A stretch of DNA of 64,000 bases from JAAYJR01 sp964611525 (GCA_964611525.1 CAZTAL010000141.1:1-64000); one strand, 5' to 3'. Shown: positions 1 through 11,400, counted from the stretch's first letter. The notes: generated by a model from the sequence alone, not told the origin. Made by a program: numbers and translations.

Positions 1-110
1 CATGTTTCTCGGCTAATAATATTTATTCTGATAATTTATCTGGTTTTTTATAGTCAAATTATATCAAATTTTAGTATATTGGTTTATTAAAATCTTAAAA
101 TATCGGGAAA

Positions 111-1652
111 ATGAAAAGGACACTATTTTTTTTAATCTTCATTCTGCCAATTTATTCAATTGCTCAAAACAGCAGTAACTTTTTTGATAACGTAACCATC
201 AAAGTTGAAAAAACTCAGGTCAATACCTCTGCAAGCGATTTTGGTCCCGCCTTTGTCGGGAACGAATTATGGTTTTCAGCCTTCACCGCTGAAGAAATTG
301 ATAAGATCAACCAAGGTAACACTAAAAATGTTTTTTATAACCTTTATTCTGTTCCTCTGGATATGGAAGGTATTATCACAGGAGGGAAAAAAGACAGACT
401 CGCCGAATTAAGTGCCGGTTATCATTCCGGACCTGTGTCATACTGTGAATCTACGGGAGAACTCTTTTTAACCTTAAGCAATTACGAAAATCCTGAGATC
501 AAAAATGTAGTTTTTCAAAAAGCTAATATTCCGCTCAAGATCGTTATTCTGAAAAAGTCAGGCGGCCAATGGAAAGAAACAGGAGAGTTGCCTTTTAACA
601 ACTCTTCATACTCAGTTGGCCATCCGGCAATTTCTCTCACCGGAGATACCTTGTATTTTGCTTCTAATATCCCGAATAAGGGTATGGGGGGAACTGATAT
701 ATATATGACAGTTCGCCAAAACGGAAGTTGGAGTGAAATGAAAAATTTGGGTGATGAAATAAATACGCCGGGTGATGAAATGTTTCCCTTTTTTGATATG
801 AAAAATACGCTTATCTATGCTTCCGACGGAAAATCAGACAGCAAAGGGGGACTTGACATCTATTATACAACCATCTCGGGAAATGATTTTGAAATTCCTG
901 TCAACCTTGAACAGATCAATTCTTCAGGAGATGATTTCGGTATGGTAATCCACTCGAATGGAAAAACAGGTTATTTTACTTCGAATAAAGAGGGAGGTGA
1001 AGGTGATGATGATATTTACAAGGTGCTTCTCGAAGGTAAATTTGAACTGGAACTGCTTGTTCGCGATAAAAAAACATTGTCTCCGGTCTCCAGCGCCAAA
1101 ATAAACTTTAGTGATAATATGAGCAGATATACTGATAATAATGGAATAATAACAAGAGATCTGGATGATGACTCTGACTATACAGCTACTTCAGATGTTC
1201 AGGGATATATGAATGAATCAGTGTCATTCACCACAAAGTATAAACCATTCGGTATTATTAAAGAAGTTATCAATATAGAAAAAGTGGAAGTGGGACAAAA
1301 ATTTGTCATGGAAAATATATATTATGATTTCGATAAATGGGATATACGGCCAGAAGCGGCTGAAGAACTTGACAAACTGGTGAAAATAATGAAAGACAAT
1401 CCTTCCTGGAAGGTCGAGCTTAGTTCCCATACCGATTGTCGGGGAAATGATTCATATAATATGAAATTAAGCCAGAAAAGAGCTGAATCAGCAGTAGATT
1501 ACATTGTATCGAAAGGTATTTCGAGGAACAAAATCACTGCAAAAGGATATGGGGAATCACAACTTGTCAACCATTGCGACGACGGTGTTGAATGCACCGA
1601 AGAGCAACATCAGATGAACAGAAGAACCGAATTTGAAATTATTGAAATGTGA
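111..1652 (+). CDS. OmpA-family envelope protein with PD40 repeats
   Basis: 513 aa exported protein. A signal peptide ends near residue 18 (after SIA). Residues about 170-310 carry at least three PD40/WD40-like blades with the pattern YFAS...GGxDIY. A small carboxypeptidase-regulatory-like beta domain follows at about 315-370. The C-terminal 110 residues are an OmpA peptidoglycan-binding domain, with the YYDFDKWDIRPEA strand, the SSHTD motif and the SQKRAESAVDYI helix whose Asp and Arg contact diaminopimelate. The likely role is anchoring an outer-membrane assembly to the cell wall. The order PD40, regulatory domain, OmpA recalls the T9SS component PorE, but the TPR part of PorE is missing, so I do not give that name. 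It is monocistronic and ends in a shared terminator with rpoD. Confidence 0.85.
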   Translation: MKRTLFFLIFILPIYSIAQNSSNFFDNVTIKVEKTQVNTSASDFGPAFVGNELWFSAFTAEEIDKINQGNTKNVFYNLYSVPLDMEGIITGGKKDRLAELSAGYHSGPVSYCESTGELFLTLSNYENPEIKNVVFQKANIPLKIVILKKSGGQWKETGELPFNNSSYSVGHPAISLTGDTLYFASNIPNKGMGGTDIYMTVRQNGSWSEMKNLGDEINTPGDEMFPFFDMKNTLIYASDGKSDSKGGLDIYYTTISGNDFEIPVNLEQINSSGDDFGMVIHSNGKTGYFTSNKEGGEGDDDIYKVLLEGKFELELLVRDKKTLSPVSSAKINFSDNMSRYTDNNGIITRDLDDDSDYTATSDVQGYMNESVSFTTKYKPFGIIKEVINIEKVEVGQKFVMENIYYDFDKWDIRPEAAEELDKLVKIMKDNPSWKVELSSHTDCRGNDSYNMKLSQKRAESAVDYIVSKGISRNKITAKGYGESQLVNHCDDGVECTEEQHQMNRRTEFEIIEM

Positions 1653-1697
1653 AAAAAATACCCTCAGGGTAATCAATCTACCTTAAGGGTATTTTTT
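1653..1697. terminator. Bidirectional intrinsic terminator
   Basis: A perfect 12-bp inverted repeat (AAAAAATACCCT at 1653-1664, AGGGTATTTTTT at 1686-1697) lies between two convergent genes. An inner AGGGTA/TACCTT pair could extend the stem. Both strands end in a T run, so it can stop transcription from the OmpA-like gene and from rpoD. Confidence 0.85.
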
Positions 1698-1717
1698 ACA
1701 ATGTATTTTTCAACCCT

Positions 1718-2578
1718 TTATCCCAGATATGTTTTTAATAATTTACTCCTGGATGTATGCCTGAGGCGTCGTATTGCTTTTTCCTTGATTTGACGCACCC
1801 TTTCACGGGTGAGGCCGAAACGTTCACCAATCTCTTCAAGTGTCATTTCCTGGCATCCGATACCAAAAAACAAACGTATAATATCAGCCTCCCTTTCAGT
1901 TAAAGTTGCCAAGGCACGATGAATTTCACGGGCAAGCGATTCCTGTATCAGTGTACGGTCTGCATTGGGAGAATCATTATTTACCAATACATCTAGAAGA
2001 CTATTATCTTCACCGTCTATAAAAGGAGCATCGACCGAAACATGACGACCGGAAACCCGAAGGGTATCAGAAACCTTATCAGGCGATAATTCCAATGTCT
2101 TAGCCAATTCCTCGGGTGAAGGCTTGCGCTCATGTTCCTGTTCAAATTTCGAAAAGGCCTTATTTATCTTATTTAATGACCCGACCTGGTTAAGCGGCAG
2201 GCGGACAATCCTTGATTGCTCTGCCAACGCCTGTAAAATCGACTGTCTGATCCACCATACTGCATACGAAATAAACTTAAACCCACGGGTTTCATCAAAT
2301 TTTTCTGCCGCTTTGATTAATCCGAGGTTTCCCTCATTAATTAAATCAGGTAAACTAAGCCCCTGATTCTGATATTGCTTTGCAACTGAAACAACAAACC
2401 GGAGGTTAGCTCTTGTCAATTTTTCCAAAGCAGCCTGATCACCCTTCTTAATACGCTGGGCCAACTCCACTTCTTCTTCAACTGTAATAAGCTCCTCTTT
2501 TCCTATTTCCTGTAGATACTTGTCCAAAGAGGCACTTTCACGGTTGGTAATAGATTTTGTGATCTTTAGCTGTCTCAT
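1718..2578 (-). CDS. rpoD: Primary RNA polymerase sigma factor RpoD
   Basis: 286 aa, the usual length for the short Bacteroidota primary sigma factor, which lacks most of region 1.1. Region 1.2 starts near residue 17 (SLDKYLQEIGKEEL). Region 2 contains the core-binding and -10 melting segment (DLINEGNLGLIKAAEKFD, then YAVWWIRQSI). Regions 3 and 4 follow, ending with the helix-turn-helix LTRERVRQIKEKAIRRLR. This factor should read the TAnnTTTG/TTTG promoters seen in the window. ATG start. Convergent with the OmpA-like gene. Confidence 0.96.
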   Translation of the reverse strand: MRQLKITKSITNRESASLDKYLQEIGKEELITVEEEVELAQRIKKGDQAALEKLTRANLRFVVSVAKQYQNQGLSLPDLINEGNLGLIKAAEKFDETRGFKFISYAVWWIRQSILQALAEQSRIVRLPLNQVGSLNKINKAFSKFEQEHERKPSPEELAKTLELSPDKVSDTLRVSGRHVSVDAPFIDGEDNSLLDVLVNNDSPNADRTLIQESLAREIHRALATLTEREADIIRLFFGIGCQEMTLEEIGERFGLTRERVRQIKEKAIRRLRHTSRSKLLKTYLG

Positions 2579-2603
2579 AAAATACTCTCCTTAAAAAAAC
2601 TCG

Positions 2604-2611
2604 CAAATATA
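2604..2611 (-). promoter_or_regulatory. Putative -7 box for rpoD
   Basis: CAAATATA on the plus strand reads TATATTTG on the minus strand, matching the Bacteroidota TAnnTTTG box 26 bp before the rpoD ATG. No good TTTG is seen at the expected upstream spacing. Confidence 0.45.
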
Positions 2612-2685
2612 TTACATTCATTACTAATGAACGACAAGCAGACTTTCCTTAAAAAAATGTTATCAGTTTGTTAACACACAAATTA

Positions 2686-4125
2686 CTAATCAATTCCAAA
2701 AACAAAATAAGCCAACTCGCCATCGGGATAAATTCCTTCTATTAAAATTCCTCCCCTTGCATTATCTATTTCTCTTTTAAAATCACTTATCTTATAAACA
2801 GGATTCTTATTTACATGTGTAATAATGAACCCCTCACTTAAACCTGCATCTTTTAACTTTCCACTGTTTAATTCCACAATTTTTATACCATGCTTAATAT
2901 CCAGATTTCGCTTGTCATTCTCACTGATTGTTTCAAAATGTGCACCTAAAACAGAGACATTATCACGTACAATCTGGGTGTCACCATGTTTATTACGTAA
3001 TGTAACTGTAAATTGTTTCCTATTACCATTTCTTTTCACAACAATCTTTGTATCATCCCCCGGCCGGTAACGGCTTATTTTTTCCTGCAATTCAGCTGAA
3101 GAATTAACCCTTCCGCCATCCACACTTATTATTACATCCCCTTTTTTAATCCCGGCTTCTTTAGCAGCTCCGTTTTCTGTAACTTCAGCAACATAAACAC
3201 CTTCAACTTTGTCTATATCCTTCTCTTCAGCAAGACCAGCAGTAACGTCAGATATTTGTACTCCCAGTAATGCACGCTGAACTTCTCCAAACTCTTTCAG
3301 GTCTTCTATTACTTTCTTGACAATTGATACAGGAACAGCAAAAGAATATCCGGCATAAGAACCTGTTTGCGAAGCAATAGCCGTATTTATTCCCACAAGT
3401 AATCCCTGTTGATTAACCAAAGCTCCTCCACTGTTGCCCGGATTGACAGCAGCATCAGTCTGTATAAAGGACTCAATTGAGTACTGATCTGCATTTATTC
3501 CCAGGTTTCTTGCTCTGGCACTTACAATACCTGCTGTGACAGTGGAAGTCAGGTTAAAAGGATTACCTACTGCCAATACCCATTCACCCAACATTAAATC
3601 ATCTGAATTTCCGTAACTAATAAACGGAATTTCCTTTGCATCTATTTTCAAAAGGGCAATATCGGTTGAGGGATCCGTTCCCACGAGTTGCGCATCAAAT
3701 TCACGTCTGTCGTTCAGGATAACCTTAATCTTATGTGCTCTCTCAACAACATGATTATTGGTAACAATATACCCATCTTCAGACAAAATAACTCCTGATC
3801 CGAATCCTGTTGCAATACGGGGCTGCGGATTACGTGGCAAACCGAAAAACTCATCAAAGAAAGGATTTCCGCTTGACCAACCTCCGCCACGGTACGACTG
3901 CGTTGCAATATGTACAACTGCATGAACCGATTTTTCGGCTGCATAAGTCAAATCAGGCAATACTGCCTGATTACCTTCAGGCAAATTGGCAAACCTGACA
4001 GGCTGTTTCTCGGTAATAGTTACAACTTCTTCTTTATCAAAAAATGAACTATAAACCCAAACAGCTATAAATGCACTTAAAACAACTAATAAAAAGGTAA
4101 AAACATATTTTTTAAAGTCCTTCAT
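2686..4125 (-). CDS. HtrA/DegQ-family periplasmic serine protease
   Basis: 479 aa. An N-terminal membrane segment (residues 8-27) tethers or exports it. The trypsin-like domain has the triad His125 (TNNHVVE), Asp155 (TDIALLK) and Ser232 (PGNSGGAL). PDZ1 spans about residues 290-375 and a more divergent PDZ2 follows to the end. HtrA proteins degrade or refold damaged envelope proteins, and here the full triad predicts an active protease. Its stop is 107 bp from the rpoD start, and it has its own -7 box upstream. DegP, DegQ and DegS cannot be told apart by sequence in this phylum. Confidence 0.95.
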   Translation of the reverse strand: MKDFKKYVFTFLLVVLSAFIAVWVYSSFFDKEEVVTITEKQPVRFANLPEGNQAVLPDLTYAAEKSVHAVVHIATQSYRGGGWSSGNPFFDEFFGLPRNPQPRIATGFGSGVILSEDGYIVTNNHVVERAHKIKVILNDRREFDAQLVGTDPSTDIALLKIDAKEIPFISYGNSDDLMLGEWVLAVGNPFNLTSTVTAGIVSARARNLGINADQYSIESFIQTDAAVNPGNSGGALVNQQGLLVGINTAIASQTGSYAGYSFAVPVSIVKKVIEDLKEFGEVQRALLGVQISDVTAGLAEEKDIDKVEGVYVAEVTENGAAKEAGIKKGDVIISVDGGRVNSSAELQEKISRYRPGDDTKIVVKRNGNRKQFTVTLRNKHGDTQIVRDNVSVLGAHFETISENDKRNLDIKHGIKIVELNSGKLKDAGLSEGFIITHVNKNPVYKISDFKREIDNARGGILIEGIYPDGELAYFVFGID

Positions 4126-4166
4126 ATTTTCATAAAACTTTATTGATTAATGTGCTCTACTAATTA

Positions 4167-4174
4167 CAAATATA
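4167..4174 (-). promoter_or_regulatory. Putative -7 box for the HtrA gene
   Basis: CAAATATA (minus strand TATATTTG) lies 42 bp before the HtrA ATG and fits TAnnTTTG. The nearest upstream TTTG equivalent (plus-strand CAAA at 4202) is spaced too far, so support is from the -7 box only. Confidence 0.4.
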
Positions 4175-4274
4175 CTGCCACCATAAATAAAAATAGTTAC
4201 CCAAACTCATCATTTTACATATTTTAACAAAATGGATGCATATTTGTTGAAAAAGTAACAACCCTTAACTAAAA

Positions 4275-6245
4275 TTAAACATCAATATTGGCATAAGTAG
4301 CATGATCCTCAATAAATTTTCTTCTGGGAGGCACATCGTCACCCATAAGCATTGAAAAAATATGATCGGCTTCAGCTGCATTCTCTATAGTTACCTGCTG
4401 CAAGGTACGGTTTTCCGGATTCATTGTTGTTTCCCACAATTGCTCGGAATTCATTTCACCCAATCCCTTATACCTCTGTATATGAATATTACTTTCAATT
4501 CCTCCTGCCCATTCATTTACTATCTTAACACGCTGCTGCTCCGTCCATGCATATGTTTCCTTTTTACCTTTCCTTAGCAGGTAAAGCGGAGGAGTTGCTA
4601 TATACAGATAACCTTTTTGTATCAGGTCCTGCATATACCTGAAGAAAAAGGTCATTATTAATGTGTCAATATGGCTGCCGTCAACATCGGCATCCGTCAT
4701 GATAATGATCTTGTGATATCTGAGCTTTTCTATATTCAGAGCCTTTGAATCTTCTTCAGTGCCTATGTTAACTCCCAATGCAGTGAAAATATTCTTTATC
4801 TCATCATTCTCAAAGATCTTATGCTGCATTGCTTTTTCGACGTTTAGTATTTTTCCCCGGAGCGGAAGTATTGCCTGAAAACGCCTGTCACGCCCCTGCT
4901 TTGCCGTTCCGCCGGCAGAGTCACCCTCTACCAGAAAAACTTCAGAACGAGAAGGATCCTTTTCTGTACAGTCACTCAACTTGCCTGGAAGCCCCCCCCC
5001 TGCAAGAGCATTTTTCCTCTGAACCATTTCCCGTGCCTTGCGGGCTGCATGCCTTGCCTGAGCCGCCATAATTACCTTATTGACAATAATTTTGGCAGAT
5101 TTCGGGTTTTCTTCAAGATAGTGTGTGAGTACTTCGCTTACTGCCTGGTCCACAGCAAGGCTTACCTCAGAATTGCCCAGTTTTGTTTTTGTTTGTCCTT
5201 CAAACTGAGGTTCGGCAACTTTTACAGATATAACACTGGTAAGTCCTTCCCTAAAATCATCTCCGTTTATATCAAATTTCAGCTTGCTCAACATTCCCGA
5301 CTGTTCGGCATAATTTTTCAAAGTACGTGTGAGTCCCCTGCGGAATCCGGTAAGATGAGTGCCGCCTTCAATAGTATTTATATTATTTACATAAGAATGA
5401 ATATTCTCGGAAAAAGTAGTATTGTACTGCATTGCTATTTCTACAGGGATATCATTCTTATCGGTAACAATATGAATTATCTCAGGCGTTAACTTAACTC
5501 TTGTATTATCCAGATAATCCACAAATTCCTTAAGACCTTCCTCCGAATAAAAAGTTTCAGAAAAATATTCGCCGTTATCATCTTTATGGCGCTCATCAAT
5601 TATTGACAAACGGATTCCTGCATTCAGAAAGGCAAGTTCACGTAACCGGGCTGAGAGGATTTCATATTTATATTCGGTAATCAAAAAAATAGATTCATCC
5701 GGTTTAAATGTTACAATAGTGCCTGTTATATCTGATTCACCGATTATTTTTACTTCATAGCGCGGACGGCCAAGTGAATATTCCTGAACCCATATCTTTC
5801 CATCCCTGTGTACTTCTGCACGCAAATCCGATGAAAGTGCGTTTACACAGGAGACACCGACTCCGTGGAGACCACCCGATACCTTGTATGAATCTTTATT
5901 GAACTTCCCTCCTGCATGAAGTACAGTCATAACTACTTCAAGGGCAGATTTGTTCTCTTTTGAATGTAATTCAGTGGGAATACCACGTCCGTCATCTTTT
6001 ACGGTAACTGAATTATCCTTATGAATTATTACATCGATATTATTGCAATATCCTGCAAGTGCCTCATCTATAGAATTATCTATTACCTCATATACCAAGT
6101 GGTGAAGGCCTTTCTCATTAACGTCTCCGATATACATAGCAGGCCGTTTCCTAACGGCTTCCAATCCTTCCAGTACCTGAATGCTTTCTGCTGAATAATT
6201 GCCATTATCCCATTCGGGGATCACCTTTTTATCTGTTTCGTTCAT
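4275..6245 (-). CDS. gyrB: DNA gyrase subunit B
   Basis: 656 aa, the normal compact GyrB length. The GHKL ATPase domain has the N-box (YEVIDNSIDEALAG) and the DDGRGIP and GGLHGVG motifs. The transducer domain follows. The TOPRIM domain has EGDSAGG and DADVDGSHI, and the C-terminus holds the YKGLGEMN region. With GyrA it introduces negative supercoils using ATP. ParE is a possible alternative, but the overall match (QLWETTMNPENRTL near the end) favours GyrB. It is followed by a 149-bp spacer before the HtrA gene and probably transcribed alone. Confidence 0.95.
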   Translation of the reverse strand: MNETDKKVIPEWDNGNYSAESIQVLEGLEAVRKRPAMYIGDVNEKGLHHLVYEVIDNSIDEALAGYCNNIDVIIHKDNSVTVKDDGRGIPTELHSKENKSALEVVMTVLHAGGKFNKDSYKVSGGLHGVGVSCVNALSSDLRAEVHRDGKIWVQEYSLGRPRYEVKIIGESDITGTIVTFKPDESIFLITEYKYEILSARLRELAFLNAGIRLSIIDERHKDDNGEYFSETFYSEEGLKEFVDYLDNTRVKLTPEIIHIVTDKNDIPVEIAMQYNTTFSENIHSYVNNINTIEGGTHLTGFRRGLTRTLKNYAEQSGMLSKLKFDINGDDFREGLTSVISVKVAEPQFEGQTKTKLGNSEVSLAVDQAVSEVLTHYLEENPKSAKIIVNKVIMAAQARHAARKAREMVQRKNALAGGGLPGKLSDCTEKDPSRSEVFLVEGDSAGGTAKQGRDRRFQAILPLRGKILNVEKAMQHKIFENDEIKNIFTALGVNIGTEEDSKALNIEKLRYHKIIIMTDADVDGSHIDTLIMTFFFRYMQDLIQKGYLYIATPPLYLLRKGKKETYAWTEQQRVKIVNEWAGGIESNIHIQRYKGLGEMNSEQLWETTMNPENRTLQQVTIENAAEADHIFSMLMGDDVPPRRKFIEDHATYANIDV

Positions 6246-6679
6246 TTATTAACTCTCTTAATTATTATTCATACTGCTTAGCAGTAAAACATGCTATATT
6301 AAAACAAAACTTAAATACAACATTGATAACTTCTAAGGCAAAAAGCGCCTCTTATAATTATATATATAATCTTACAATCAAGTGTGTTGGTAGTCAGATT
6401 ATTACATTGATATGACCTGATATCCGTAATCATATTACAAAGATACTAAAATTAACTGAGCAAACAGGGATATAAAAAAGATTTTAATGCCAACTTTTCA
6501 ACAAGTTATTAACCTGAAAATGAGTACAAAAAAGCACCTGTCAACTTATAAAAAAGTACTTTTTCCAGACCAAAATGACCCTTATTAATATTACCTTATT
6601 GTTAACAAAAAAAGTTGCATTTTTGCAAATAGCGAAATGTTAAAATCTTATGTTGAATTTATGGACAGGAACTAAATAT
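6246..6679. other. 434-bp AT-rich spacer upstream of gyrB
   Basis: No ORF or RNA gene is recognisable. On the minus strand a TATCTTTG box (plus strand CAAAGATA, 6438-6445) with a TTTG equivalent at 6461-6464 (15-bp spacing, short) could be the gyrB promoter, leaving a leader of roughly 190 nt. The rest contains homopolymer runs and a few TTATTAAC-like words but no ordered DnaA-box cluster. Confidence 0.5.
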
Positions 6680-8482
6680 CTAAAATGAATAACTCAGTCC
6701 CCCCAATACATTAAAACTTTGCACCGGATAACCCAGCCATTTCTGATAATTACGGAAAGCAAAATTATTTAAACGGACAAATAACGAAAATTGCTCGGTA
6801 ATTTTATACCCTGCATTAAAATTAAGATCAAAGACAGTAGGGAGGTTATACGAAATCTGCTCGAGATCGGGATAAGCAAATAATTCATCAACACTCATGG
6901 GACGGGGATCCTCTCCCTGAACCTTCAGGAGAAGGGCTTTACGCTGACCCATAAAATAGAGGTCAGTCGATACATCAAGCTGCTCCGATACCTGGTATCC
7001 CAGTGAGAACTTTGCATCCCAGTCGGGAAGATTCCATGCTTCTTTTTGATTATTCAAATTGTATATATAATAATTCCCTTCCATTAAAAGATTAATTTTA
7101 CCGAAGGAATTATGAAAAATCTCGAGATTGAACTTCAGAACATCGCAATCATCATACAAAACATCAAAATCATTATCTGCCAATGAGACAGGAGTTGTTG
7201 CACCTTCAGGAAGAAATTCATATTTAAAAAGGTAATAAAATGGTTTATCTTTTATTATCGAATAATCAGCCGACAACTTAAAATTGGTTTTACTTGCTAA
7301 TTTTCCGTCAAATCCCCCGTAAAAATGAAACTTGTTAAACGTATTTCCGACATCATGCTCCGGATTTACAAAAGGATTCTCATAAGCGATCCTAGAATAA
7401 TAGTTGGCAATATAATCCCCGTCAATTCCCGCAAATATATTTATTATCTCTTTTACCGGAACAAAATTAACCTCCACCTTAGGAGCTACTTTAGCCATGG
7501 CATCCGAGTTATTATCAAGTACAAACCATCCTTTTAAACCAAGCTCAATATTGGCCACATCACCACCAAGTCTGTATGAAGGCTGGGCTGTAAACCATAT
7601 CTGTTGTTTGTCACCATAAGCCATCATATCACGGTTAAATACCTCATCTACATTAAAAACCATTATTCCTGCTTTAAGGAAACCAGTACCTTTATTATAA
7701 GGCTTTCTGACACTGGCAAGAAATTTCCCGAAATGTTCACGTTGTCCTGTTTTGGCTCCGAAATAATGATATAAAAAATTGAAATCGAACGCAAAATCGT
7801 TAATCCCGGCTATAGTATTTGTCAGGTCTATCTTTAACCGGCCCTTTGAAAATGTTTGTCTTGATCCCAGATAATTAATTTCCTGATTTTCCTGTTTCAA
7901 TATTCCAGGTATCGAATCTGACGGATAACCGTAATAATTGAATCCATTATGGTTAAAATCCATATTGACCGATAACACAGAATTATTGAAAAAATGTTTT
8001 ATAAACATCTCGGCCTCATTTTCAGAGAACGGTGCACTCACCCTGTCACCGCCTTCAAGGGTAAGTTTGCCATGAGAAGAAAGGTGTTTTCCGTGAAGAC
8101 CAAAAATCGTATTTTTTAAATTCCTGCTGTTAAAGAAGAGTTCGCCATAGGGACGGTTATAGTTGCCAATGCCGGCATTTACCATTCCGAATCCCTCCTC
8201 CTCCTTGCGTTCAGAAGAAAATGTAGCTGCCTTGAGCGTATTAACGGAAAAAGTATTGAAAACAGGCTGACTGGAAATACTGTAATTAAAGCTCGGCTTC
8301 TCATGGTCAGCATCTTCAATCTGAGGCATACTGCTTATCTTATTGGCATCTGAAATAACAGGATCATATGACTTTACTACTTCAACCTCCCTGTGAAGGG
8401 CAGTATCACGCTGTGCATAACTCTGAACCGTAACAAATATTAAATAGATAAGAAAAATATATCGTACTGATTTTATGAGCAT
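6680..8482 (-). CDS. Outer-membrane beta-barrel protein (TonB-receptor-like)
   Basis: 600 aa with a signal peptide of about 23 residues (ends QSYAQ). The N-terminal segment (EVEVVKSYDPVISDANK) is followed by a long series of alternating amphipathic strands and a C-terminal YSF, the aromatic end expected for barrel insertion. Homologues in the phylum are often labelled TonB-dependent receptor, but no plug domain or clear TonB box is visible, so the substrate is unknown. The start lies 13 bp after the stop of the 1022-aa TPR gene, so the two are almost certainly cotranscribed and probably work together in the envelope. Confidence 0.75.
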   Translation of the reverse strand: MLIKSVRYIFLIYLIFVTVQSYAQRDTALHREVEVVKSYDPVISDANKISSMPQIEDADHEKPSFNYSISSQPVFNTFSVNTLKAATFSSERKEEEGFGMVNAGIGNYNRPYGELFFNSRNLKNTIFGLHGKHLSSHGKLTLEGGDRVSAPFSENEAEMFIKHFFNNSVLSVNMDFNHNGFNYYGYPSDSIPGILKQENQEINYLGSRQTFSKGRLKIDLTNTIAGINDFAFDFNFLYHYFGAKTGQREHFGKFLASVRKPYNKGTGFLKAGIMVFNVDEVFNRDMMAYGDKQQIWFTAQPSYRLGGDVANIELGLKGWFVLDNNSDAMAKVAPKVEVNFVPVKEIINIFAGIDGDYIANYYSRIAYENPFVNPEHDVGNTFNKFHFYGGFDGKLASKTNFKLSADYSIIKDKPFYYLFKYEFLPEGATTPVSLADNDFDVLYDDCDVLKFNLEIFHNSFGKINLLMEGNYYIYNLNNQKEAWNLPDWDAKFSLGYQVSEQLDVSTDLYFMGQRKALLLKVQGEDPRPMSVDELFAYPDLEQISYNLPTVFDLNFNAGYKITEQFSLFVRLNNFAFRNYQKWLGYPVQSFNVLGGLSYSF

Positions 8483-8495
8483 AATCTATTGATAT

Positions 8496-11400
8496 TTAAT
8501 TATTAATTCTTAACTGAAAAGAACTGTCTTTAGCTTCCTGTTGTTCTGTTTGCTCCTGAGCTTCAATCTTTTTAAGTTTCCTTGTCGCTTCAGCTTTTAT
8601 GCCATCATCATCGTTTCCATAGTTTTCAACCACACTCCGCAGCGTATGCTTGGCCTGAAAATAATCATTCCTGTCAAGATAAATATCAGCCAGCAGAAGA
8701 AAGGCCTTACCAAGCCAGTATTGAAAAGGAGTTCCTTTTGATATAAAATCCATTATCTCTTCCTCGGCCTGCTGCTTTTGATCCTGACGATAATAAATTT
8801 CGGAAACAATATATTTGGCTTCAGCACCCTGTTCTAATTTAGTGTCGGTTGCCACATCCCGGAGAGGAGCAATTGCCTTATCCGGATCACCGGAGAGGAA
8901 ATGGGACTTTCCGGATATATAATTGGCTTCCCGCATCCAGGCTTCATTAACTGACTCAAAATTTTTTACCTTATTTGCAGCGACAATTGCTTCACCATAT
9001 TTTCCCAATTCAAAATAACATCTCATCTGACCGGTGAAAGCTTTCAGCATATTCCATTTGCTGTTGGCGACTGATTCAAGCTTTATGAACAGATCAAGAG
9101 CCTGGCTGTATTGTCCCGCGTTGAATGTCAGTTCAGATGACCTCGATAGTGCCTGTTCGCTGAAAATATTATTAGGCTGACCGGCGATATATAAATAATG
9201 TTCATTTGCCCTTGAATAACTTCCCTCTTTATAAAGCAGTTCAGCCAGATAAAAATGTGCATTAGTGGCAAAACTTCCATTGGGAAATTCCTCAAGATAT
9301 TGCTGCAAACGTGCAGCAGCCTGAGCATCACCTGACATATACAACCTCTCGGCAGTCTGGTAAGTAAGAGAATCCTTTTCTGAAGTTGTCACACTTACAC
9401 CTCCGCTGAATTTTTGCGCATAGGCAAAATAAGCATCCAGATTGTTCATTTCTACATAACAATTTTTGATACCAAGTAATGCAGTTTGTGCTTCCGGCGT
9501 TCCTGGAAAATTTTCAACCACTTCCTTATATTGTTCCAGTGCTCTGGTGAAATCGCCACTGTTATAATTTATCAATCCCAACTGCAATAGCGCTTTTTTG
9601 TAATAAATACTTTCACTATATTTTGATATGATCTCATGGTAATTGCGGATAGCTTCGTTATATTTTCCCAATCTCTCATGGGCACGCCCTAATTCATAGA
9701 TAGCGTTATCGGCATAATCTGAATCGGGAAAGCCGGACTGAAGACGTTCCAGTGAATTTATCTTTCCCTGCTGATCATGCTGCAATCCCTGACAAAAAGC
9801 AATCTGATAAAGAGCATAATCCGGTTCAAATAATTTCATATCATAAGCATTTTGATAGTTTTGCCTGGCAGTTGTGTAGTCAGTATTAAAGAAATAATAA
9901 TCCCCAACACGATTGTAGGAATCAGCAACCTTCTCTGTCCGATCTTCTTTTTGTAAGCTAATATATTTACGGAAATGCGAAGCAGCTTGACTGTAATCTT
10001 GTAGCTTAAAATAAGCATAAGCCAGATTATATTCGACATCATCATGTTCAGAAAGGGAATAAGCCCCGGTTGTATTTAAAAATTCAGAATAATATTTAAC
10101 CGAATTTTCATAATCGCCTACTCTGTATAGCGCTTCGGCCTTCCAGAAAAGCGCCTTGGCGTTTAATTCCCTGCTGTAGCTCCCGTTTTCCAGTGAAAGA
10201 TCAAAATAATCTATTGCCTGATTATATGCCAGGCTGTTAAACAGTTCAAGTCCCCTATAAAAAGTTACCCGCTGATATGCCCTGTTTATCTCACCTGACC
10301 TGACCTCAATTTTTTCAATAGCATTAATGGCATCTCGATAGTTACGTGTTACCATAAAAACCTCAGTCAGGTAACGGTAGGCCTCAGGATTTCTCTGTGA
10401 ATTCGGATATAAGGATATATACCGCTCGAAAGCCTTAATAGTCTCATTAAAAGGGGAATAAGACAATTCATAGGTAAGCTTGGCAAAGCTGAATAGGGCA
10501 TCCTCTTTTATCTTCTCGTTGAAGTCGAATTGGGAAGCAGCTTCAAAGGCAACCCTTGCCTTCTCTTTTTTATTAAGCCTGATATATGTATCAGCCAGAT
10601 GGTAATAGGCATTTTGTGCCATTTCATCCTTTCCCTTTGAAGCATTCTCCAGAAGCGGAACAGCCTCTTCATAGCGTCCGTCAATGTAATAACAATAACC
10701 TAAAATGTAATTATCCTCCCTGGTTTTTAATCCGGGCACTTCATAATAATATTCCAGATAGGGAATAGCTTTTTCATACTCTCTCAAATGAAAATAGGAA
10801 TCCCCTACGATCTTTGAAAGCTCGCTTTTGTGATCTTTCTCAACTTCATCTATTATTGTTGTGGTATAATTAACTACTTCATTGTATTTCTGCTGCTTAT
10901 AATAAATGTGACTAACATACACAGGAATGAACCTTGAATAAACAGGGTCACCGTTTAACCCGGAAAACCCCTCAAGAGCCGCTTGAAAATTTTCATTAAG
11001 GTACATGAGATGAGCCCAGTAATAGGTAGCAGGCCTGCTGTAGATATTGTTTTTACCCTTAATTGCCTGAAAATAAGTCAAAGCCTTATCATTATTCCCC
11101 ATCATAAGATTAGAATAGCCCATTTGATACTTAAGCTTTATCCGTTCATCCGGATCAAGGGAGGAATTATCGATATGACTATAACTGCGGATAACGGCAG
11201 GATAAGACTTTCCAGAAAACTGATAATCCCCCAAATTAAACCATGCACGGTCGATATAAGGACTCTCAGGATGTTCGGAGATAAAATTTTCTACCATTTT
11301 ATATCCTGATGAATATCCCGATTTAAGGGCAGCGACAGATTTATGGTACATTGATTCGGTGTAGATTTCGGACTTGGGGTCGACTTTTTCCTGAACCTTT

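Noticed and set aside
6246..6679. Possible replication origin next to gyrB (TTATTAAC and TTTTCAACA-like words)
   Set aside because: The words do not match DnaA boxes well, are not clustered in order, and dnaA, dnaN and recF are absent.
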